Shown here in pieces: positions 56,817 through 64,000 of a DNA stretch of 64,000 nt. The translations under genes and the position numbers were made by a program. Below the pieces are notes generated by a model, which saw only the letters and a list, made by a program, of their open reading frames with translations, made no database searches and was not told the DNA's origin. This DNA is from Fastidiosipila sp. (GTDB lineage: Bacteria; Bacillota; Clostridia; Saccharofermentanales; DTU023): assembly GCA_012511175.1 (NCBI GenBank), contig JAAZGO010000021.1, positions 16,203-80,202 of the forward strand, in the 5' to 3' direction. How positions within the stretch are numbered: position 1 is the first letter of the stretch; each line of letters begins with the position of its first letter.

Positions 56817-56870
56817 AGCGTCGGGACCCCCGGTCTTTTTCGGGGATCTGCCCTAAGAATTCTCATTTCT

Positions 56871-56879
56871 TGGTATAAT
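56871..56879 (+). promoter_or_regulatory. Extended -10 promoter of the zinc-ribbon gene
   Basis: TGGTATAAT: perfect extended -10, with no -35 (CCCTAA at the expected place). Predicted start near 56886, about 80 bases before the ATG at 56966. Confidence 0.6.
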
Positions 56880-56965
56880 TAGACGGAAACCGCTCTCGCG
56901 ATTGGATTGAAAGATGCTGTCTCAACAATCCGCTGAATTTGGCGAACCGCCGGGAGGAAAAAATC

Positions 56966-59005
56966 ATGAAATTCTGTCAGCAGTGTGGTACGGAATTACC
57001 CGCGAACGCCGGTTTCTGCCCACAATGCGGTTACCGGGTCGCACCCGCACCCGCAGAGGAAGAACCCCTTCAGTTTCCGGCAAGTGAGGAGCATAAGGGG
57101 CCCAGCGAGCCCATTCTGCCTGAATCCCCCTCCCCGGAATCAAAAGAACCGGACCTGGTTGGGGGTCCACCGCCCCCGCTCCATTACGCGGCGCCTCCGC
57201 CGCCCCCGCAACAAGCGGTTCCGCCTTTCCCGTACGGAGCACCGTCTCAGGCGCCGCCCCCCTATTATGGAGCGCCTCAAGCGCCCCATCCGGCTCAGCC
57301 TTATCCCCCCTATGCTTATGGAATACCCCCTGCAGCGCCGAAGCGCAAGAGCCGCTGGTACATCCCGGTCATCATCATTGTTGTCTTTCTGGGACTGCTG
57401 GCAGCTGCCTGGTTTGTTTTCGGTGATCAGATCCGGAACCTGTTTGTTTCTCCGGAAAAGAGGTGGGCTCAAGCTGATCAAGCTTCCAAGTTGATTCCGG
57501 AAGACTCTCTTTTGGCTCCCTTGAAGGAGACAATGAAGGAGACTGTCGAAAAGAACAGATTCGGCTCAAAGATCGACCTGACCTTCGACATCAAGGCAGA
57601 TGATCTCCCCGATGAGATGGCAGAGATGTTGACGCTCATGTCGGGCCTGCGGCTCCACCTGGACTACAAGGTCGATATGAGTGGGGATGATGCACGCTAT
57701 CGCACCCGCCTCGGTCTTGGCAAACGGGATGATGCCGGGGAAGCGCTGGCCGTTGAATTCTACAACGTGGACGAATCATACGTTATCTCGGTACCGGGGA
57801 TTTTGCAAAAACCGCTTGTCATCCCCCAAAGCCGTATGGGAGAGATGACAGAAGGTTTCAATATGGTTGACCTGCCGGTCAATCCGGGCGATTTGTTAGG
57901 TATGACCGGCATGCGCGACAAGCTGACCATCATGACCGGTGACCAATTCGACAAGCTCGCCGCCGATCTGAAGGCAATATTCAGCCGCTTCGCAGGAAAG
58001 CCGGACTTTGTCAAAGGGGAGACCCTTACCATTGGAGGGGTCAGTCAGACGCTCGACTATTTCGAACTCACCGTACCTTCCGACCGCTTTGCAGACATGG
58101 CCAAAGAAATACTGGCTTACCTTCGGGACAACCGTGATCTGGAAAAGTTGTTGACAGGCATGAAACAAACGGTTCCTCTCCCGGGTTTTGAGGACAGCGG
58201 GGAAGGTGTCTACGACCAATTCCTGGAAGCCATTGAGGATATGATCGATGACATTGAGGAGAGTCCGGATCAATTTGAAATCCAGGCCAAGCGCAGACTT
58301 TACGTCGACAAGAAAAATAAACCTGTCGGTGAAGTGCTGACTTTAACCAAGCTTGAAGAGGGAACTCCTGAGACGGTTACCTTATCCAATCTCAGGGTTT
58401 CGGAAGGAAACAAGCACGCGAACCGCTTTTTCCTTGAGGCCCCCGATCAGTTCAGCCTCGACTTTTTGACCACCTTCGTTCTGGAAGGTGACCGGCGTAC
58501 GGGAGAATTTTCGGTAAAAGCCAGCGAGCTGAATAGCTACAACACGTCACCGCCCAAAGAAGTGTTAAAGGGAACCTTCAGTGACTTTGGCTGGGAAAAA
58601 TCGGGAGACACCATTTACCCTGTCGGAAAAATATCCCTCGAGTTTGTTGGTCTTGACCAGCTTCAGGAGGACGCTCCTGAAAATGTGAAATTGAGTTATC
58701 AGGGCAAAGTCGAATCCGGCCGGCTGACCGCCCAGGTGGAACTCCAGCTGATCATTCAGGACATGCCTTTTTCGCTTACGGTGGGCATCAATCACCAGAA
58801 TCTTTCCGGCGAAGAGGTCGTTTTCAAAAACAAAATGCCGGATGATTATGTTGACATGACAGACGAAAGCGCCTTGATGGAGCTCATGGAAGATGAAAGC
58901 GTAATGGAAGCTTTCACCGAAGCCCTTGAGAAACTCGGAATTGATCCCGATCTGCTGGGGGGCGGATTCAATGACGATTGGGATGACTGGGACGACGGGG
59001 ACTGA
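56966..59005 (+). CDS. Zinc-ribbon, proline-rich single-pass membrane protein
   Basis: 679 residues. Order: zinc ribbon with CQQCG and CPQCG (Cys4, 7, 21, 24), a Pro/Tyr-rich segment (about 70-125), a basic stop and one membrane helix (WYIPVIIIVVFLGLLAAAW, about 135-155), then a large extracellular domain of about 500 residues ending in a very acidic DDWDDWDDGD. The architecture (ribbon, Pro-rich tail, helix) parallels the tandem paralogues at 20-24 kb, but the outer domain differs. Family not certain. ATG 56966 has GGAGG 9 bases before. The exporter ATPase gene follows by 25 bases. Confidence 0.75.
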   Translation: MKFCQQCGTELPANAGFCPQCGYRVAPAPAEEEPLQFPASEEHKGPSEPILPESPSPESKEPDLVGGPPPPLHYAAPPPPPQQAVPPFPYGAPSQAPPPYYGAPQAPHPAQPYPPYAYGIPPAAPKRKSRWYIPVIIIVVFLGLLAAAWFVFGDQIRNLFVSPEKRWAQADQASKLIPEDSLLAPLKETMKETVEKNRFGSKIDLTFDIKADDLPDEMAEMLTLMSGLRLHLDYKVDMSGDDARYRTRLGLGKRDDAGEALAVEFYNVDESYVISVPGILQKPLVIPQSRMGEMTEGFNMVDLPVNPGDLLGMTGMRDKLTIMTGDQFDKLAADLKAIFSRFAGKPDFVKGETLTIGGVSQTLDYFELTVPSDRFADMAKEILAYLRDNRDLEKLLTGMKQTVPLPGFEDSGEGVYDQFLEAIEDMIDDIEESPDQFEIQAKRRLYVDKKNKPVGEVLTLTKLEEGTPETVTLSNLRVSEGNKHANRFFLEAPDQFSLDFLTTFVLEGDRRTGEFSVKASELNSYNTSPPKEVLKGTFSDFGWEKSGDTIYPVGKISLEFVGLDQLQEDAPENVKLSYQGKVESGRLTAQVELQLIIQDMPFSLTVGINHQNLSGEEVVFKNKMPDDYVDMTDESALMELMEDESVMEAFTEALEKLGIDPDLLGGGFNDDWDDWDDGD

Positions 59006-59030
59006 ATTGGATGCCGGCCGGAGCATAGGA

Positions 59031-59711
59031 GTGGAGAAATCAAGTTCATACGCCCCGGGTCTCACGGTTCAGAACCTGGGAAAAGCGTGGACAAATCAAA
59101 AGACGCTCTGTGATGTGAGCTTTGAACAAGCCGAAGGAACGATTTTCGGGATTGCGGGAGATAACGGCGCAGGCAAGAGCACTCTTTTGAAAATCCTTGC
59201 CTCTGTTCTCTCACGAGATAAGGGCGAGGTGGTATTCCGGGGAATTTCACTGGATGACCTCGCCCGCTGGCGCCCCATGATTGGGTATGTTCCCCAGGAA
59301 TTAGCGCTTGACGACAGGTTCAGTGTCCGGGAGACCCTTGCCTTCTGGGCAGCCGCGCGCGGCTTCTCACGTGAAGGGCGCCTCCGTTTTCTGGAAATCG
59401 CGGTAACGGATCCTCTCATATCCGGATTTCTGGGGAAACCCATCCGGGAGTGTTCAAGCGGGATGGCCCGCCGTGTCAGCCTTATCATTGGACTTCTGGG
59501 CGATCCGCTGCTCCTGCTCCTTGACGAACCCTTCGCGGGGACGGATCAAGACAGCCGGGAACTGATCCTGGACCGGCTGGCCCTGCTTCGTTCCCGCGGT
59601 CGAACCATCCTCATCTCAGGCCACGAACAGGAGCTCCTGGGTCAGCTTTGTGACCGTGTGCTCCTCCTGCGCGATGGTGAAGTGGCCATGGCCGAGGCTG
59701 ATCCGGCCTGA
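59031..59711 (+). CDS. ABC-2 exporter ATP-binding protein with unusual signature
   Basis: 226 residues from GTG 59031 (GGAG 7 bases before). Walker A GIAGDNGAGKSTLLKIL, Walker B LLLLLDEPFAGTD, H-loop SGHEQELL. The signature motif is CSSGMARRVSL instead of LSGGQ. The Gly at position 4 is retained, and the family tolerates changes, so activity is plausible. Starts beyond the end of the zinc-ribbon gene; earlier in-frame ATGs lie inside it. Partner of the two permeases that follow. Confidence 0.88.
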   Translation: MEKSSSYAPGLTVQNLGKAWTNQKTLCDVSFEQAEGTIFGIAGDNGAGKSTLLKILASVLSRDKGEVVFRGISLDDLARWRPMIGYVPQELALDDRFSVRETLAFWAAARGFSREGRLRFLEIAVTDPLISGFLGKPIRECSSGMARRVSLIIGLLGDPLLLLLDEPFAGTDQDSRELILDRLALLRSRGRTILISGHEQELLGQLCDRVLLLRDGEVAMAEADPA

Positions 59712-59745
59712 AGGGACGCGGTTGAGAAATCGGGAGTTTCGGACG

Positions 59746-60945
59746 ATGGGCGTTTCCCTCAAGCGGCATGCCATATGGGTTCTTTTGAAGCGTGAGCTGT
59801 CCGCTGCACGGACGGGTCTGCTGGTGACCGCAGTGGTGATGCTGCTTTTTGCGCTGGCCCTGACGAGTCTGCTGCGCATTTCCACCGACGCCGGGAAACA
59901 AGCTCCCGCAACGCTCCGGATTGAAGCCTCCATCATTGATGAAGACCACAGCATACTGGGCAGCATGGTTGCCATCTATTTCGAAAATATCAAGTTCGTC
60001 CGCAGGATTTACCGTGATGATCTGCTCCAGGCCATGAAACGTCTCAAGGCAGGTGAAATCTTGTGCGCCATCTATCTTCCCCCCGGTTTCATGTCGGAAT
60101 CAGCAGCTGGTTCACCCAAGCAATCAGTCGAGATCTGGTTCAATCCGGGGATGCAGCCGGAGGCTTACCAGATCGGTCTTACCTTCAACCAACATGCAGG
60201 GGCCCTCGACTTCCTTTACAGCAACGTATTTGGCTATCAGAATCTGTACGTTGAACTGGGCGGCGATGAGGATCTGTCCTGGGAGAAAACCTCTCGTCAA
60301 GCCTTGAATGTGGTGGCGGCCTACCTGGATCGGAATCGTTTCACCGCGGACGGCGACCTTTTCGAAGTCCATGCCCTGACCCACGCCTTGTCCGGTGTGC
60401 TCGTCATTCTCTCAATTCTGCCATCCGTCGGTGTCCTTGCCTCGACCATCAGGAGCCGGGCTACTTCCCATGAAGACCGGTTACTTATCGCCTGTGGCTA
60501 TGGTCCCCTTATGATCGTACGTCTGCTGGCCGGCCTGGTGTGGTGGGCACTTCTCATCCTGCCGATCCTTTTAGCCCTGAGAGCCGGCGGGATTGCCAGG
60601 TCTGCCTTCATGATGTCTCTTCTCTTGTTCTCGGCTTACCTGGTGAGCGCTTTAGTCATGCTGGCTCTTGGCAGAATCAAGGCGCCCGGCCTGACCCTGC
60701 TTCAAGCCGGTTGGCTGGTGATCCTCCTTTTGATCGTATCAGGCGGTGCCATTTACCCCGTGTCTCTTTTCCCCCTACCTCTTACCCGGGCCGCCTCCTA
60801 CACGCCGTTATATCCTGTGATGCAGGCAGTTTACCGGGCTCTTGGCGAAAACGTCATCCTGACTTCCCGTGAACTGTTTCCTCAACTGCGATCGCTGGTG
60901 CCGGCCTCGGTGATCGCCCTGACTTTTGGCAGGAGGCGCCTGTGA
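59746..60945 (+). CDS. ABC-2 exporter permease C
   Basis: 399 residues. One N-terminal helix (LLVTAVVMLLFALALTSLL), an extracellular loop (about 50-220), then six helices (LSGVLVILSILPSVGVLA onward). Proposed ATG 59746; GGGAG lies about 11 bases upstream, and a TTG near 59722 is possible. Its stop overlaps the next start (GTGA, 60942-60945). Confidence 0.83.
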   Translation: MGVSLKRHAIWVLLKRELSAARTGLLVTAVVMLLFALALTSLLRISTDAGKQAPATLRIEASIIDEDHSILGSMVAIYFENIKFVRRIYRDDLLQAMKRLKAGEILCAIYLPPGFMSESAAGSPKQSVEIWFNPGMQPEAYQIGLTFNQHAGALDFLYSNVFGYQNLYVELGGDEDLSWEKTSRQALNVVAAYLDRNRFTADGDLFEVHALTHALSGVLVILSILPSVGVLASTIRSRATSHEDRLLIACGYGPLMIVRLLAGLVWWALLILPILLALRAGGIARSAFMMSLLLFSAYLVSALVMLALGRIKAPGLTLLQAGWLVILLLIVSGGAIYPVSLFPLPLTRAASYTPLYPVMQAVYRALGENVILTSRELFPQLRSLVPASVIALTFGRRRL

Positions 60946-62087
60946 GAAATCTGGTTCTCATGACCGGCTTGAAGCTGAAGCTTCTCCTGCGCAGACCCCT
61001 GATGCTGGCGATCTGCTTGATCCTTCCGGTTCTCCTGTCACTGCTGGCCGGTACCACCCTGGTCCGCAATGACCTGACGGAGCTCAGGGCAGCCTATGTC
61101 GATCTGGCGGAGAACAGAGAAAGCCGCCGATTGATCACGCTGCTTGAAAAAAGCGGACTTGGCTGGAAACGGGTGGATCGGGCATCTATTTCCAGGGCCA
61201 TTGAACTGAACCAGCTGGATGGTGTCGTGATTATTCCATTGAATTTCGGTGACCGGGGTGCGGCGCTTCACTTGGACGACGTCTATGCCTGTGAATTTAT
61301 CGCGGGGAAGAACAGCCTGGCCGAGGAATTGATTCGCGAGAACTACCAAATTTGCGCCCTGGCCCTGTCCACCGTTGCCAAACTGGAAAAAGACCTTTTT
61401 TCGCTTACCGGCTCGTCCGGACTGACGACATTGGACATGAGCCGCCTGCTGGAAGCCAGTACTGAAGAAGTTCGCCGCAATGGAACCCGGCTGACGATCA
61501 ACTTTCACAACTTGGAAATGGGAGATGCCCTTCCGGTACTGGATATTCCCGACGTGGCGGTGGAGGTCCTGTTTCTTTCCGTGTTCTCCTTGCTTGGCAG
61601 CTTGCTTCTGGCGGACGCAGAAACGCGAAGGCGTATGCGGTCACTGCCCGGAGGTTTGCGAAGAGACTACCTGGCTTCATTGGCGGCATTGACCCTGTCG
61701 GGTGCACTACAGCTTGGATCCATGGTAGGGCTGACCTTGTTGCTGATGCCGCAGGTTTCCAGGCCGGCCAATTATCTGCCGGTCATGGCGGTACTGTTTT
61801 TGCTCATGCTGGCTTACGGTCAGTTTGTGGCGCTCTTGCCGGCTGACCGGCGCTTTGTGCCCGCTTCCCTGGTTCTCTTCGCCTTGCTGTTAACCGGCGG
61901 CGGGCTGATTCGCCTTCCAAGCCTATGGATGCAATCGGTAGGTCAGTTTACACCCCATGGCTGGGCGCTCACCAGACTTGCCGGCCAGGATACAGCGGTC
62001 GGCCTGATTCCCGCGGCATCCATCGGTGTCCTGCTGCTCTTCATTGCCTATATTGCGCAAAAGAAAAGTGATTATCTTTCCGCCTGA
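60942..62087 (+). CDS. ABC-2 exporter permease D
   Basis: 381 residues. One N-terminal helix (RRPLMLAICLILPVLLSLLAG), an extracellular loop (about 40-200), then about six helices (last PAASIGVLLLFIAYIAQ). GTG start coupled to the previous stop by a 4-bp overlap. With permease C and the ATPase it forms a heteromeric exporter; substrate unknown. Confidence 0.83.
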   Translation: MRNLVLMTGLKLKLLLRRPLMLAICLILPVLLSLLAGTTLVRNDLTELRAAYVDLAENRESRRLITLLEKSGLGWKRVDRASISRAIELNQLDGVVIIPLNFGDRGAALHLDDVYACEFIAGKNSLAEELIRENYQICALALSTVAKLEKDLFSLTGSSGLTTLDMSRLLEASTEEVRRNGTRLTINFHNLEMGDALPVLDIPDVAVEVLFLSVFSLLGSLLLADAETRRRMRSLPGGLRRDYLASLAALTLSGALQLGSMVGLTLLLMPQVSRPANYLPVMAVLFLLMLAYGQFVALLPADRRFVPASLVLFALLLTGGGLIRLPSLWMQSVGQFTPHGWALTRLAGQDTAVGLIPAASIGVLLLFIAYIAQKKSDYLSA

Positions 62088-62114
62088 GAGCGGAGGCGCC
62101 GCTCCTGTGTAGAA

Positions 62115-62130
62115 TAAGAACTGATTCTTA
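62115..62130. repeat. Inverted repeat before the cobalamin adenosyltransferase gene
   Basis: TAAGAA-CTGA-TTCTTA, six-bp arms, 20 bases before the ATG at 62150. Could be an operator or a small stem. A GAGCGG/CCGCTC stem lies just upstream (62089-62105). No cobalamin riboswitch is visible. Confidence 0.3.
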
Positions 62131-62149
62131 CAGACGAAAGGAGTCCTGG

Positions 62150-62707
62150 ATGAACCAGAAAGACTATGTGGACCGGATCCGGGAGCAGCTTGGCCTGATC
62201 CATTTGTATTGCGGCGATGGCAAGGGCAAAACAACCGCCTCGGTGGGACTGGCCGTAAGGGCCAAAGGCAGCGGTCTTCGCGTCCTTTTCGTCCAATTTC
62301 TCAAGAGCAGGCAATCCGGTGAACTGGGTCCTCTTCGCGACTTGGGCATTGAGGTGGTGTCCGGGCAACCGTCCGGCAAGTTCGTTTTCCAGATGGATGA
62401 GGAAGAAAAGGCGGCCAACCGCATTTTTCATCGGCAGCGCCTGGCCGATGCCGTGGAACGGAGCCGGGCAGGAATCGATCTCCTGGTCCTTGACGAAATC
62501 CTGGGAGCAATTTCAACGGGCATGATCGATGAAGAGGAGCTTATCTCTTTCCTCAGGACAAAACCACCTCATCTTGAGCTTGTCCTCACGGGGCGCGACC
62601 CTTCAGAGAAATTGATCGAATGTGCCGACTACATATCGGAAGTGGTCATGATCAAGCACCCCTACGAGCATTCGAAGATGCCCGCCAGACCGGGGATCGA
62701 GTATTAG
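62150..62707 (+). CDS. Cob(I)yrinic acid a,c-diamide adenosyltransferase (CobO/BtuR type)
   Basis: 185 residues. P-loop YCGDGKGKTTASVGLAVRA at residues about 20-38 with the CobO-type GKGKTTA, then LRVLFVQFLKS, and LLVLDEILGAI. Transfers the adenosyl group from ATP to cobalamin, giving the cofactor that NrdJ needs. ATG with AAAGGAG 7 bases upstream. The guaA gene follows by 16 bases. Confidence 0.9.
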   Translation: MNQKDYVDRIREQLGLIHLYCGDGKGKTTASVGLAVRAKGSGLRVLFVQFLKSRQSGELGPLRDLGIEVVSGQPSGKFVFQMDEEEKAANRIFHRQRLADAVERSRAGIDLLVLDEILGAISTGMIDEEELISFLRTKPPHLELVLTGRDPSEKLIECADYISEVVMIKHPYEHSKMPARPGIEY

Positions 62708-62723
62708 CCGGAAAGGAGAGTCC

Positions 62724-64000
62724 ATGCGCAAGTTGCACGAAACCATTCTGGTTATCGATACAGGCGGCGGTCTGGGGCGAACCTTGGTTCATGCCATCCG
62801 GGACCGGCATGTCTATGCTGAACTGATTTCACCGCGTCGTTTCCTGGAGGCTGAGCTTCATCTTCCCACCCTTTGCGGCTTGGTTGTCACAGGGCGGGAC
62901 AGAGAAGCTGCCCTGGATTCACTGCATAAAAAACTGGGTTCACAGAAGATCCCTTTTCTCGCGCTGGGGGAGGAATCCCTTTGTGCGGCGGGCAAGGAAT
63001 CCCTTGACAGCATTCTTTCCCGCTTTCTTTTTGACAGCTGCGGATGTGCCGGAGACTGGACCATTGAGCGCTACATCGATGAAACCATGGAACAAATCCG
63101 CGAAAGAGCGGGCGGCAAGCGCGTCATCTGCGGCCTGTCAGGCGGTGTCGACTCTTCGGTTGCTGCCCTCCTGGTTCACCGCGCCTTGGGCGACCGGCTG
63201 ACCTGCGTTTTTATCGACCATGGCTTCATGCGCAAGGGTGAGCCCGAAATGGTTCGAGCGATGTTTACCAGTCAATTCAGGATTCCGCTTGTTTTTGTTG
63301 ATGCCGCAGAACGCTTCCTGGAAAGTGTGGCAGGCGTCCTGGAGCCCGAGGCCAAGCGCAAGCGGATCGGTGAAGAGTTTATCCGGATCTTCGAGCAGGA
63401 GGCGGAGAAAATGGGTGCAGCCTTCCTGGTTCAAGGCACCATCTATCCTGATGTGATCGAGAGCGGCGAGGACGGCCAGATTGTCAAAAGCCACCACAAT
63501 GTGGGCGGCCTCCCCGAGCAGATTCAGTTTGAGGGCTTGATCGAACCGCTTCGTTTTCTGTTTAAGGAAGAGGTACGCGAAGTTGGCCGTGCGCTCGGCC
63601 TGCCGGCTGCCATGGTCGACCGCCAGCCTTTTCCCGGACCCGGCCTGGCCATCCGCTGCCTGGGCGGGATTACAAAGGAAAAGCTGGATATCCTGCGGGA
63701 AGCTGATGCCATTTTCTGCGAGGAAGTTGAAAGGCATGGTTTCCGCGACCGGGTGTCCCAGTATTTCGCTGTCATGACAGGCCTGCAGTCAGTCGGCCTG
63801 ATCGATGGCCGCCGCACCTATGACTTCACCATTGCCTTGAGGGCGGTGAAAACAGATGATTTCATGGCAGCCATGCCGGCTGAGTTTCCCTGGGAATTTT
63901 TGCAGCATGTCGCCGGCCGCATTACCGGGGAAGTCTCTCATGTCAGCCGCGTGGTTTACGAGCTGACCGGCAAACCGCCCGCGACCATTGAATGGGAGTA
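62724..64000 (+). CDS. guaA: GMP synthase with truncated glutaminase domain (stop codon cut by window edge)
   Basis: 425 residues; the last two bases (TA) are the start of the stop codon, so the protein is complete (ends IEWE). The synthetase half is intact: CGLSGGVDSSVAALL (SGGVDSS at 139-145), QGTIYPDVIESG, VKSHHNVGGLPE, RQPFPGPGLAIRCLGG. The N-terminal GATase domain has only about 105 residues instead of about 195. It keeps the first Rossmann-like strands (TILVIDTGGGLGRTLVHAIR, LCGLVVTGRDREAALD) but runs from FLALGEES straight to FLFDSCGC. The catalytic Cys (GICYG in the family) and the later His/Glu region are gone. I translated the frame through base by base and saw no frameshift. AAAGGAGAG precedes the ATG. 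Confidence 0.93.
   Translation, partial: MRKLHETILVIDTGGGLGRTLVHAIRDRHVYAELISPRRFLEAELHLPTLCGLVVTGRDREAALDSLHKKLGSQKIPFLALGEESLCAAGKESLDSILSRFLFDSCGCAGDWTIERYIDETMEQIRERAGGKRVICGLSGGVDSSVAALLVHRALGDRLTCVFIDHGFMRKGEPEMVRAMFTSQFRIPLVFVDAAERFLESVAGVLEPEAKRKRIGEEFIRIFEQEAEKMGAAFLVQGTIYPDVIESGEDGQIVKSHHNVGGLPEQIQFEGLIEPLRFLFKEEVREVGRALGLPAAMVDRQPFPGPGLAIRCLGGITKEKLDILREADAIFCEEVERHGFRDRVSQYFAVMTGLQSVGLIDGRRTYDFTIALRAVKTDDFMAAMPAEFPWEFLQHVAGRITGEVSHVSRVVYELTGKPPATIEWE

Noticed and set aside
56823..56848. GGGACCCCCGGTCTTTTTCGGGG as an nrdJ terminator
   Set aside because: The T-run sits in the loop and not after the stem; the stem is only about five pairs.
59358..59376. CACGTG with partial flanks as a second parS
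   Set aside because: Only the CACGTGAA core matches; the flanks differ from the consensus on both sides and it lies inside an ABC ATPase gene.

Overview
The window looks like a piece of a chromosome from an anaerobic Clostridia-type Firmicute with moderately high G+C, probably uncultured. Signs of this are the Firmicute-style origin block (dnaA, dnaN, recF, remB-like gene, gyrB), a consensus parS site beside parA/parB, RemB- and DacA-type proteins, a B12-dependent ribonucleotide reductase with NrdR-type boxes, and strong AGGAGG ribosome sites. No phage, IS element, CRISPR array, tRNA or rRNA was seen. About 51 protein genes are supported. Only the last one (a GMP synthase homologue) is cut by the window edge, inside its stop codon.

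Layout, left to right. 0.4-5.4 kb (minus): cysteine desulfurase-like protein, DUF3343 protein and YedF-like protein (a likely Se/S carrier set), then a Y-family polymerase and an M28-like peptidase. 5.5-14 kb: a sugar locus with divergent arms. The minus arm holds a ROK repressor, a xylulokinase and an MsmK-type ATPase; the plus arm holds a NagB-like sugar-phosphate isomerase, a binding lipoprotein and two permeases. 14-25 kb: TldD/PmbA pair, an MFS exporter, enolase, a PNPOx-fold protein, two tandem paralogous proline-rich membrane proteins, and an SDR. 25-29 kb: aminopeptidase P and NAD synthetase. 29.2-39.4 kb: bipartite oriC around dnaA, then dnaN, recF, remB-like, gyrB, parS, a GNAT/threonine-aldolase fusion, parA and parB. 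39.4-53 kb: YfhO-type membrane protein, a coiled-coil protein, an ABC-2 exporter, DD-carboxypeptidase and cupin on the minus strand, GNAT, glutamate symporter, amidohydrolase, two small paralogous membrane proteins and the CCA enzyme. 53-64 kb: lipoprotein, class II ribonucleotide reductase, a zinc-ribbon membrane protein with a second ABC-2 exporter, cobalamin adenosyltransferase and guaA.

The most unusual signal concerns nitrogen transfer. Both glutamine-dependent amidotransferases in the window appear to have lost their glutaminase. NadE has Asp and Ala where the family has the catalytic Glu and Lys, with exactly the family's 69-residue spacing. GuaA has an N-terminal domain about 95 residues short that lacks the Cys and His/Glu region entirely, while its synthetase half is intact. 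Two independent losses suggest that these enzymes use free ammonia or a glutaminase supplied in trans.

Other points of interest are the GNAT/threonine-aldolase fusion between gyrB and parA, three 8-bp-spaced TTGACG repeats in the parA leader, an acidic extension on GyrB, the atypical neighbourhood of oriC, tandem membrane-protein paralogues duplicated together with their promoter, and a promoter set made mostly of extended -10 (TGnTATAAT) elements without a recognisable -35. All calls come from reading the sequence and from knowledge of the families; no database search was run.
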